A DNA stretch of 64,000 nucleotides from Alphaproteobacteria bacterium (GTDB lineage Bacteria > Pseudomonadota > Alphaproteobacteria > Rhodospirillales > WMHbin7): positions 22,139 through 86,138 of the forward strand of contig JADFZV010000008.1 of assembly GCA_015232335.1 (NCBI GenBank), written 5' to 3'. Made by a program: the position numbers and the translations under genes. Within the stretch, counting starts at the first letter, position 1, and every line of letters starts with the position of its first letter. Below are positions 26,871-33,965 of this stretch, one piece after another. Below the pieces are notes generated by a model, which saw nothing but the letters and a program-made list of their open reading frames with translations, ran no database searches and was not told the origin of the DNA.

Positions 26871-27183
26871 TGCCGAGGCGGCGATCGCCACCTATGGAAA
26901 GGCGCTCACCGATGCCAGGGTCAAGGCCCAGGCGCATTTGCGCGAAAAGACCGCAGAGTTGCAGGCCGATGCCGAGGCGCGCTCGCGTGCGCTTAGCGAG
27001 CGGCTGGCTGGCGAGATCAAGGCGGGCGAAGCTCGCGTGATGGAAGCCCGCAAGGCCGCCGTGGAAGGGGTTCGCCAGCTTGCCGCCGATGTTGCGGGCG
27101 ATATTGCTGCCCGTCTGACCGGCGGCGCCGTCGAGTCTCATCTGGCCCGCTCAGCCGTTGATAGCGTGATGGGAAGCCGCTGA
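26695..27183 (+). CDS. atpF': F0F1 ATP synthase subunit b'
   Basis: Encodes 162 residues. An N-terminal membrane helix ([34 protein letters not shown]) is followed by a long charged Ala-rich helix (about 40-140) that forms half of the peripheral stalk. Photosynthetic and alphaproteobacterial F0 operons have this second b-type subunit as heterodimer partner of b. Its start lies inside the extended atpE frame. It overlaps atpF by one base (TGATG). Confidence 0.92.
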   Translation: MPQLNVAMFPPQLFWLAVCFVALYLLVTYVIVPRVGTVLDERQQRIDDNLERAAALKADAEAAIATYGKALTDARVKAQAHLREKTAELQADAEARSRALSERLAGEIKAGEARVMEARKAAVEGVRQLAADVAGDIAARLTGGAVESHLARSAVDSVMGSR

Positions 27184-27725
27184 TGTTGATCTCTGTCGCA
27201 CAGGCCTCCGAAGGGGCCGCCGCTCACGCCGTCAGCGGCCCGTTCTGGCATGCCCCCGAATTCTGGGTCGCCATCGCCTTTTTCGTCATGGTGGGTGCCG
27301 CCATGAAGCCGGTGGCCCGCGCCGTGGCTTCGGCCCTGGACCTTCGGGCCGAAAAGATCAAGAACCGCATCGAGGACGCGCAGAAGCTGAAGGACGATGC
27401 CCAGGAAATGCTGGCCACCTATCAGCGCAAGCAGCGCGAGGCCTTGAAGGAGGCCGAGGATATCGTGGCTCACGCCAGGAACGAGGCTGACCGGCTGGCC
27501 AAGCAGGCCGCCAAGGACCTTGAAGACACGCTGAAGCGGCGCGAGCAGCAGGCCGTGGAGCGTATCGCCCAGGCCGAAGCCAAGGCAATCAAGGAAGTGC
27601 GCGACATCGTGGTCGATATCGCCGTTCAGGCCGCCGAGAAGGCGATTGCCGGAAATCTGCCTGCCAGTGCTGCCAAGGCCCTGATCGATGGATCGATCAA
27701 GGATATCGGCGCCAAGCTGAATTGA
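27183..27725 (+). CDS. atpF: F0F1 ATP synthase subunit b
   Basis: Encodes 180 residues. An N-terminal membrane segment (HAPEFWVAIAFFVMVGAAMKPVARAVASAL) precedes an extended coiled-coil rich in Lys, Glu and Ala. It dimerises with b' and ties F0 to F1 as the peripheral stalk. It is the last F0 gene and is followed by a strong terminator; F1 genes are elsewhere, as is usual in this class. Confidence 0.94.
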   Translation: MLISVAQASEGAAAHAVSGPFWHAPEFWVAIAFFVMVGAAMKPVARAVASALDLRAEKIKNRIEDAQKLKDDAQEMLATYQRKQREALKEAEDIVAHARNEADRLAKQAAKDLEDTLKRREQQAVERIAQAEAKAIKEVRDIVVDIAVQAAEKAIAGNLPASAAKALIDGSIKDIGAKLN

Positions 27726-27749
27726 TCTGCCCCAATTTGGTAGATGGTT

Positions 27750-27775
27750 AAAGGCCGGGCATGTCCCGGCCTTTT
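27750..27775 (+). terminator. Rho-independent terminator of the F0 operon
   Basis: AAAGGCCGGG at 27750-27759 pairs with CCCGGCCTTTT at 27765-27775 across a five-base loop. The stem ends in a T run and follows the atpF stop by about 25 bases. Confidence 0.85.
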
Positions 27776-27900
27776 CAATTTCTTCCCAGCCAAATCAGCG
27801 TTCCCAGGAACAAGATCAGCCCCAGAAGCTTCGCCCATTGGCGGCCCGGGCTTGGTGGCTTGTCAGACTGAAAGGGGCAATCACGACGATCTGGCCTCAT
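27775..27900 (-). CDS. Very small putative membrane protein (41 aa)
   Basis: An ATG at 27900 opens a 41-residue frame with a basic, proline-rich N-terminus and one strong hydrophobic helix (WAKLLGLILFLGTLIWLGRN). Its ATG overlaps the stop of another tiny frame (27897-28019), so the two would be translationally coupled. It ends against the F0 terminator. Composition supports a single-pass membrane peptide, but short length and lack of a recognised family make it tentative. Confidence 0.35.
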   Translation of the reverse strand: MRPDRRDCPFQSDKPPSPGRQWAKLLGLILFLGTLIWLGRN

Positions 27901-28019
27901 CCGAACAGCCCCAGAAAGACCAGCCACAGCACGAATAAAAGCCCCATGCCCAGCGGCACGGCCATCAGGCCGAAACAGCCGCTTAAAGGATTGGGTTTCA
28001 AAGATGGGGTAGGGTTCAC
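27897..28019 (-). CDS. Very small putative membrane protein (40 aa)
   Basis: A frame from GTG 28019 gives about 40 residues ending in LMAVPLGMGLLFVLWLVFLGLFG, a clear membrane helix. The TGA stop overlaps the ATG of the following tiny frame. An AGGG-type ribosome binding site is not obvious. With its partner it occupies the 390-base gap between atpF and gloB, otherwise without genes. Confidence 0.3.
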   Translation of the reverse strand: MNPTPSLKPNPLSGCFGLMAVPLGMGLLFVLWLVFLGLFG

Positions 28020-28112
28020 TGCTTGGCGTCCGTGGTCGATGGAAGATGATAGCGCAAAACAGAAAGAGCCATTCATGCTATTCTTATGACCCGAGGAACA
28101 GGTGGAGCGGTC

Positions 28113-28880
28113 ATGCTGAGCGTGCATCAACTTCCGGCTTTTAACGACAACTACATCCACGTCCTTCTGGACGAGGCCGCCCAGGAAGGGGTGGTGATCG
28201 ATCCGGGCGATGCCGAATCGGTTTTACAGGCCGTTGCTCAGAACGGCTGGCGCCTGACCGAGATTTGGGTCACGCACCACCATGCTGATCATGTGGGCGG
28301 TGCGCCTAAGCTTCAACAAAAGCTGGGCCTCAAATTTTCTGCAGCCGGTTCGGATGCGCGTCGCTTGGCAGGAATCGACCGCGAATTGCAAGATGGCGAC
28401 CGGCTGCGCCTGGGGCGTTACGAAGCTCAGGTGCTGGCGGTGCCGGGACACACATCGGGGCATCTGGCCTATTGGTTCGAGGACGAGCGCAGCCTGTTTT
28501 GCGGCGACACGTTGTTCGCGTTGGGCTGCGGGCGCTTGTTCGAGGGATCAGCAGAGGAGATGTGGCATTCGCTGTCACGCTTCAAGAACCTGCCCGGCGA
28601 AACGCTGGTCTATTGCGCCCATGAATACACTTTGGCCAATGCGCGCTTCGCCCTTTCGGTTGATCCCGGCAACCCAGCGCTTTTAAAGCGCATCGATGAA
28701 GCCAGAGCACTTCGCGACAAGGGATTGCCAACCGTGCCCTTCCGGCTCGATCTCGAGCTTGAAACCAACCCGTTCCTGCGGGCCGACCGGGGCGAGATTG
28801 CCAAGGCTTTGGGCCTGGATGATGCGCCCGCCGAAAAGGTGTTTGCCGCCTTGCGCAAATTGAAGGACGATTTCAAATGA
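28113..28880 (+). CDS. gloB: Hydroxyacylglutathione hydrolase (glyoxalase II)
   Basis: Encodes 255 residues from ATG 28113, the conventional start of the family (MLSVHQLPAFNDNYIHVL). The metallo-beta-lactamase zinc motif is His55-His-His57-Ala-Asp59-His60 (THHHADHVGG), with VPGHTSGHLAY and a C-terminal substrate-binding domain containing PFLRAD. It hydrolyses S-lactoylglutathione to lactate and glutathione in methylglyoxal detoxification. It overlaps the following kinase gene by four bases (ATGA). Confidence 0.95.
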   Translation: MLSVHQLPAFNDNYIHVLLDEAAQEGVVIDPGDAESVLQAVAQNGWRLTEIWVTHHHADHVGGAPKLQQKLGLKFSAAGSDARRLAGIDRELQDGDRLRLGRYEAQVLAVPGHTSGHLAYWFEDERSLFCGDTLFALGCGRLFEGSAEEMWHSLSRFKNLPGETLVYCAHEYTLANARFALSVDPGNPALLKRIDEARALRDKGLPTVPFRLDLELETNPFLRADRGEIAKALGLDDAPAEKVFAALRKLKDDFK

Positions 28881-30427
28881 CGGCGCCTTTGGCGCAAAAA
28901 GCGCTGCTGGACTTTCTAGGCCGCCCAGAAAGCTATGGCCTCGATTCCAATGAACAGGTCGTGCGGATCGACACCCACATCTCGGCGGTCTTTCTGGCGG
29001 GCGACAGGGCCTACAAGCTGAAGAAGGCGGTCAAGCTGCCCTTTCTCGATTTCTCTAGCCTCGCCTCCCGGGAAAAATTCTGCCAAGCCGAACTGGCAGT
29101 CAACCGGCGCACCGCCCCCGATCTCTATCTTGAGGTGGCACCGGTTTACCTGGGCGCTGCGGGCGATTTTTCGCTGGGCAGGCCGGGCGAGATTGTGGAC
29201 TGGCTGGTGGTCATGCGCCGCTTCGATCAGGAAGAACGCCTGGACCGCTTGTTTGCCAGGGGGGCACTGGATCGTCATGCCGTAACGGATTTGGCCGAAG
29301 TGGTGGCCGAATTTCATGTAAAGGCTGACGTCATGCCTGCCTTCGGGGGCCGCGCCGGGTTGGCCCATGTGATTGCCACCAATGACGCCACCTTTGCCCT
29401 GACAGCTCTGCCCCGCGAACGCACGTTGCTGCTAAAGGCGCGATCCGAAGCCTGGCTGGAAAAAGCAACGCCGATGCTTGAGGCGCGAAGAAGCGGCGGA
29501 TTCGTGCGCCATGTGCATGGCGACTTGCATCTGGGCAATGTCTTTCGCCACGAAGGCAAGCCGGTGCTGTTCGACGCCATCGACTTCAACGAGGAATTTG
29601 CCTCGGTTGATACGTTGTTCGATCTGGCCTTTCTTTTGATGGATCTGGATCACGGAGGACATCGCGGGCTGGCCTCGGCGCTGTTCAACCACTATCTGCC
29701 CTTTGCGGGCGAATGGGCGGGCGGCAAGACCGGGGGGCTGCTGGCTTTGCCCCTGTTTCTGTCGCTAAGGGCTGCCATTCGCTCGCATGTCGAGGCTACG
29801 CGCGCTGCCCAATGCGACGAGCCGAACGAGGCAGCCTTGCGTCTATCGGAATCGAAACGCTATCTCGAAGAGGCGCTTGATTATCTCGACCCGCCGCCGC
29901 CCCGCCTGATTGCCGTGGGCGGCTTGTCGGGCTGCGGCAAGTCGCGTCTGGCCCGCGAACTCGCACCCTTTCTGGGGGCGGCGCCGGGGGCACTGGTTCT
30001 GCGCTCGGACGTCATCCGAAAGCGCCTCATGGGCAAATCCATGTTCGAGCGACTAGCACCCGAGGCCTATGGCGCCGAGATGACGATCCGCACCTTTGAG
30101 GCACTGTTCGCCGAGGCGAGGGCGGCGCTTGAAGCCGGACATTCGGTGATCGCTGATGCCGTTTTCGCCAGACCCGAGCAGCGCGAACGCCTGCCCGCGC
30201 TGGCGGCCTCTTGTGGTGTTCCCTTCGACGCGGCCTGGGTCGAAGCGCCCCCTGCCGTGTTGATGGAGCGCGTGCGGACAAGAAGCCGCAATGCCTCGGA
30301 CGCCACGCCCCAAGTGCTTGAGATGCAGCATGGCTATGAGCTGGGTGGTCTCGACTGGCCCAGAATCGACAGCTCGGGCACCAAAGAGGACACGCTGGCC
30401 CTGGCTCAAAAAGTGCTAAGAATCTGA
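28877..30427 (+). CDS. Bifunctional APH-like / AAA (zeta-toxin-like) kinase protein
   Basis: Encodes 516 residues. Residues about 1-335 are an aminoglycoside phosphotransferase-like fold with the catalytic loop HGDLHLGNVF and metal site FDAIDFNEEF. Residues about 345-516 are a P-loop kinase domain with Walker A GLSGCGKSRLA and a conserved RSDVIRKRL segment. This two-domain architecture is widespread in proteobacteria and unassigned; phosphorylation of a small molecule is inferred from both domains. It is translationally coupled to gloB. Confidence 0.88.
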   Translation: MTAPLAQKALLDFLGRPESYGLDSNEQVVRIDTHISAVFLAGDRAYKLKKAVKLPFLDFSSLASREKFCQAELAVNRRTAPDLYLEVAPVYLGAAGDFSLGRPGEIVDWLVVMRRFDQEERLDRLFARGALDRHAVTDLAEVVAEFHVKADVMPAFGGRAGLAHVIATNDATFALTALPRERTLLLKARSEAWLEKATPMLEARRSGGFVRHVHGDLHLGNVFRHEGKPVLFDAIDFNEEFASVDTLFDLAFLLMDLDHGGHRGLASALFNHYLPFAGEWAGGKTGGLLALPLFLSLRAAIRSHVEATRAAQCDEPNEAALRLSESKRYLEEALDYLDPPPPRLIAVGGLSGCGKSRLARELAPFLGAAPGALVLRSDVIRKRLMGKSMFERLAPEAYGAEMTIRTFEALFAEARAALEAGHSVIADAVFARPEQRERLPALAASCGVPFDAAWVEAPPAVLMERVRTRSRNASDATPQVLEMQHGYELGGLDWPRIDSSGTKEDTLALAQKVLRI

Positions 30428-30488
30428 CGCTACTTTCATTTTCTTCGATTTCGGCGCATCATGGGCCGGTAGATAGGGGAGGATGCAG

Positions 30489-31352
30489 ATGAGCCATATC
30501 AAGAATCTCATCGCTGTCGTCGACGACGTGACGGGCAGGGCTCCTTTGGAGACGGCGTTCACGCTGGGCCGCATGTTCGAAAGCCATGTCACGGCCCTGC
30601 ACATAAAAGCCGATCCCTCCAGCGCCGTTCCGTTGCTGGGCGAAGGCATGTCGGGCGCCATGATCGAGGAAATGATGACAGTGGCCGAGCGCGAGGCAAC
30701 GGCCAAGGCGGCGCGTACCCGCACCCTTTTCAATGAGGTGATTGCGGCAGGCAAGGTGCCGCTGGTCGAAGCCCCGCCCGGCCCTTCGGGGCTTTCTGCC
30801 TCGTTCCTCGAGGAAACCGGGCTTGACGAGGAACTGGTGGCGCGCCGTGGCCGCTTGGCCGACATGATCCTGGTCGCCAGGCCGGAAGGGGAGACGGATC
30901 TTTCTGCCATCACCATGCTCAATGCCGCCCTGTTTGAAACTGGCCGCCCGGTTTTGATGACCGGGCATCCGATGACCCAATTGGGTCGGCGTATCGCCCT
31001 TGCCTGGAACGGCTCCGCCCAGGCCGCCCGCGCCCTGGCCGCCGCTCTGCCGCTTCTGACCAGGGAGGGGGTTGCCGTGGCCCTGCTGGTCGGCGAGGAA
31101 GAGGGACGTGCCGCCTATGGCCGCTCGGTCATGGAATATCTGGCCTGGCACGGCGTGGTGGCCGAGTTGCATGTGTTTGCCGCCCGTGGCGGCCAAACCG
31201 GCGAAACCCTGCTGCAGGAAATGGAGAAATTCAAAGCCGATCTTCTGGTCATGGGGGCCTATACGCATAGTCGTTTGCGCCAACTGATCATGGGCGGCGT
31301 CACGCGCCATGTGGTGGCGGATTGCCCCGTCCCGGTTCTGTTCGCCCACTGA
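30489..31352 (+). CDS. Universal stress protein family
   Basis: Encodes 287 residues from ATG 30489; GGGGAGG sits six bases upstream, whereas the in-frame ATG at 30483 abuts it. The N-terminus (IKNLIAVVDDVTGRAPLETAFTLGRMF) and the C-terminal Usp fold (LLVMGAYTHSRLRQLIMGGVTRHVVADCPVPVLFAH) indicate a tandem Usp protein. The last segment matches the ATP-binding G-x2-G-x9-G(S/T) pattern only loosely. A cytosolic stress role is inferred. It overlaps the next gene (TGATG). Confidence 0.88.
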   Translation: MSHIKNLIAVVDDVTGRAPLETAFTLGRMFESHVTALHIKADPSSAVPLLGEGMSGAMIEEMMTVAEREATAKAARTRTLFNEVIAAGKVPLVEAPPGPSGLSASFLEETGLDEELVARRGRLADMILVARPEGETDLSAITMLNAALFETGRPVLMTGHPMTQLGRRIALAWNGSAQAARALAAALPLLTREGVAVALLVGEEEGRAAYGRSVMEYLAWHGVVAELHVFAARGGQTGETLLQEMEKFKADLLVMGAYTHSRLRQLIMGGVTRHVVADCPVPVLFAH

Positions 31353-32092
31353 TGACCCCCGGCAGGAAAACCGTCATCCTGACAGGGGCCAGCCAGGGCA
31401 TCGGGCATGCCACGGCGGCGCGCTTCATGGCCGAAGACTGGCGCGTCATTTCCTGCTCGCGCCAGGAGGTCCCCGATCATTGCAGGCGCAATCCCAACTG
31501 GACGCACCATATCCCGACGGATCTGGTGGACGAGGGCGACGTTGCGCGCTTTATCGACCAAGCCAATGCGATTCTGGACGGCGGACCTCTGCATGCGCTG
31601 GTCAACAACGCGGGTGTTTCGCCCAAGACCAGCTTCAAGGAGCGCCTGGGCGTGCTGAACGGTCCCATTCAGGGCTGGCGCGACGTGTTTGAGCTGAATT
31701 TCTTCGCACCCCTGAAGCTGGCGCGCGGATTTGCCAGCGCGCTCAATCGCGGCAAGGGCTCCATCGTCAATATCACCTCGATCGCTGGCCATTACGTGCA
31801 TCCATTCGCAGGCTCGGCCTATTCGACCTCCAAGGCGGCGCTCTCGGGCCTGACTCGCGAAATGGCAGTGGAATTCGCCCAGATGGGGGTTCGGGTCAAC
31901 GCCGTGGCACCGGGCGAAATCAGCACGGAAATGGTCTCGGCCGATTACGAAGCCTTCATTCCGCGCATTCCGCTCGAACGCATGGGCACGACAGAGGACG
32001 TGGCGGGCGTGGTCTTTAACCTATGCTCGGACGATTTCGCCTATGTCACCGGCACCGAGGTTTTCGTCACCGGCGGGCAGCATTTGTTGTGA
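31352..32092 (+). CDS. SDR family oxidoreductase
   Basis: Encodes 246 residues starting at an ATG that overlaps the stress-protein stop. The nucleotide-binding motif is TGASQGIGHATAARF, the NNAG motif is LVNNAGVSP, and the catalytic Ser-Tyr-Lys is in VNITSIAG...SAYSTSKAA. The C-terminal TGTEVFVTGGQHLL is typical. The substrate is unknown. A short GC-rich sequence repeated elsewhere follows its stop codon. Confidence 0.9.
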   Translation: MTPGRKTVILTGASQGIGHATAARFMAEDWRVISCSRQEVPDHCRRNPNWTHHIPTDLVDEGDVARFIDQANAILDGGPLHALVNNAGVSPKTSFKERLGVLNGPIQGWRDVFELNFFAPLKLARGFASALNRGKGSIVNITSIAGHYVHPFAGSAYSTSKAALSGLTREMAVEFAQMGVRVNAVAPGEISTEMVSADYEAFIPRIPLERMGTTEDVAGVVFNLCSDDFAYVTGTEVFVTGGQHLL

Positions 32093-32118
32093 TTGCCCCT
32101 CAGGCGCCGGGCGGGTTG
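32092..32118 (+). repeat. Short GC-rich post-stop sequence, copy B
   Basis: This stretch matches 6170-6196 with two differences over 27 bases and begins at the last base of the SDR stop codon. It overlaps the 3' end of the opposing methyltransferase and encodes its last residues (NPPGA). A related direct copy, GATTGCCCCT...CAGGCG-CGG, lies at 32681-32706 on the other side of that gene. Confidence 0.5.
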
Positions 32119-32672
32119 ACGACATGAGGTCCCGGGCCGCGAGCGGCGCAGAGGCGCTGAACCACCGCCGGTCCCTTGTCGCGCTGTACGATGCCCTGCT
32201 CGAAGGCGATCACCGACAGCTTTCCCCGCACGACCTCCAGCAATTCGCCACTCCTTAGAAGATGGTCGGGATTGCGTGGCTTGGCCTGCGTAAAATGCTC
32301 ATGTCCCTCAGAAAAGGTCTCATAGATCAGGATGCCCGTTTCATCAAGGGAATCCAGAAGATGCGGCCAAAGCAGGCGAAAGAGATAGTTGGTGACAACG
32401 ATCCCGGCAAAATGCCTGCCCGGCAGGGGCCAGGGGTCGAGCCCTTCAAGATCGGCCTTGATGATCTCGAAGCCAGGCGCAGGGGCCAGCATGCTGGTAT
32501 CGCGATCAATGGCCGTTACCGGATGACCCAATTGCAAAAACAGGCGGCTGTGGCGCCCCGCCCCCGCCGCCACGTCCAAAACCGCACCTTCGGCGCGAAT
32601 CAAGGGCGCAAAGCGCTCCACCCAGGGTGAGGGGGCGTTGGGACCGCAAGGATGAGCATGCTTGCATTTCAT
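32100..32672 (-). CDS. Class I SAM-dependent methyltransferase
   Basis: Encodes 190 residues. Motif I is AVLDVAAGAGRHSRLF (about 30-45), followed by VTAIDRDTSML and the Asp-containing adenine pocket (KADLEGLDPWPL). The segment ILIYETFSEGHEHF resembles the TehB-like methyltransferase group. The acceptor is not predictable. It is the only minus-strand gene in this stretch and has short similar sequences at both ends. Confidence 0.85.
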   Translation of the reverse strand: MKCKHAHPCGPNAPSPWVERFAPLIRAEGAVLDVAAGAGRHSRLFLQLGHPVTAIDRDTSMLAPAPGFEIIKADLEGLDPWPLPGRHFAGIVVTNYLFRLLWPHLLDSLDETGILIYETFSEGHEHFTQAKPRNPDHLLRSGELLEVVRGKLSVIAFEQGIVQRDKGPAVVQRLCAARGPGPHVVNPPGA

Positions 32673-32716
32673 GGAAGAAAGATTGCCCCTGAGCTTCAGG
32701 CGCGGTAAAGGAAAAT

Positions 32717-33184
32717 ATGATTCTTTTCGCCCTGCAATGCCCCAGCGGACATCAATTCGAAGCCTGGTTCAAGGATGGCGCCGCCTATGAGCGTCAGGCC
32801 AAGCGCGGTTTGATCGCTTGCCCGACCTGTGCTTGCAAGGAAATCTCCAAGGCCCCCATGGCGCCCCGCATTTCCAAGGGGGCGGCAGCTCCCAAGGAGG
32901 AGGCGGTTTCTTCGCCAGGGTCTGTGCCCGCCCCCGCCGTGCCGCAGACCACCCAGGATGTCTCGTTGCCCGTTTCGCCCGAGCTGGCGGCAGCGCTTCG
33001 TCATGTCGTGGAAAGCACCTGCGAGAATGTGGGCACGCGCTTTGCCGAAGAGGCCAGGCGCATTCATTATGGCGAGGCCGAGGGCCGGGGCATCTATGGC
33101 CAGGCGGAGCCCGAGGAAACCCAGGCCCTGCAGGAAGAGGGCATCGAGGTTCTGTCCCTGCCCTGGATTCGCCACAACGCCTGA
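32717..33184 (+). CDS. DUF1178 family protein
   Basis: Encodes 155 residues. Cys8, Cys35 and Cys38 (LQCPSGHQFEAWF...LIACPTC) form a zinc-ribbon-like N-terminus diagnostic of DUF1178. The C-terminal part has VGTRFAEEARRIHYGEAEGRGIYGQA, the second conserved block. The Ala/Pro-rich linker between them is variable in the family. Function is unknown; it is found almost only in alpha- and betaproteobacteria. Confidence 0.93.
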   Translation: MILFALQCPSGHQFEAWFKDGAAYERQAKRGLIACPTCACKEISKAPMAPRISKGAAAPKEEAVSSPGSVPAPAVPQTTQDVSLPVSPELAAALRHVVESTCENVGTRFAEEARRIHYGEAEGRGIYGQAEPEETQALQEEGIEVLSLPWIRHNA

Positions 33185-33287
33185 AGGGCTTCAACCCAGC
33201 CATCGCTTTTCGTCATATCTTGAATCTGGCGGGCCGGGCCTTATCAGGCTATTATTATTCTAAAGTTGTTTTCCGAGGCAGCAAGGT

Positions 33288-33941
33288 ATGAAACTCGTCG
33301 TCTTTGACGTGGACGGGACACTGATCGATAGCCAGCACAACATCGTCGCCGCCGTCGTCGATGCCTGGCGGGCCGAGGGCTTGCCTGCGCCACCCCCTGA
33401 AAAAATCCGGCGCAATATCGGCCTGCCTCTGCTTGAGGCGATTGCCGCCTTGATTCCCGAAGGCGGGGAAGCCCTGCATCTGCATCTGACCGAGCTTTAC
33501 AAGCAGGCCTTCGCCGCCAACCGAAGGCGCTTGGATTATGTCGAGCCGTTGTTTCCGGGGGCACTTGAAGCGCTGGATGTTCTGGAGTCTGAAGCCTGTC
33601 TGTTGGGCATCGCCACCGGCAAATCTCGCCGTGGGCTTGATGCCGTTTTCGAGCGCCACCAGTTGGCGCACCGATTCATCACCGTACAGACGGCCGACGA
33701 TGCGCCCGGCAAGCCCAATCCCGACATGCTGCTGAAAGCCATGGCCGAAACCGGGGCTGAGGCCCAGCGCACCGCCATGATCGGCGACACCTGGTTCGAT
33801 ATGCAGATGGCAAGCGCCGCCAATACCAGGGCGATTGGCGTTGGCTGGGGCTATCACGAAGCTGATGAATTGATCAAGGCCGGGGCTGTCCAGGTCCTGC
33901 GGGAATTCAGTGACTTATCAGGCGCTATCGGCGACCTGTGA
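33288..33941 (+). CDS. HAD-IA family hydrolase
   Basis: Encodes 217 residues. Motif I DVDGTLIDSQ gives the nucleophile Asp7 and acid/base Asp9. Motif II is near GIATGKSRRGLD and motif IV is IGDTWFDMQMA. The all-helical cap between residues 15 and 80 is of the phosphoglycolate phosphatase type. A phosphatase role is likely; the substrate is uncertain. It lies just before the AsmA gene. Confidence 0.92.
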   Translation: MKLVVFDVDGTLIDSQHNIVAAVVDAWRAEGLPAPPPEKIRRNIGLPLLEAIAALIPEGGEALHLHLTELYKQAFAANRRRLDYVEPLFPGALEALDVLESEACLLGIATGKSRRGLDAVFERHQLAHRFITVQTADDAPGKPNPDMLLKAMAETGAEAQRTAMIGDTWFDMQMASAANTRAIGVGWGYHEADELIKAGAVQVLREFSDLSGAIGDL

Positions 33942-33965
33942 TCTGTGCAAAAAAGAGGTGATGCC

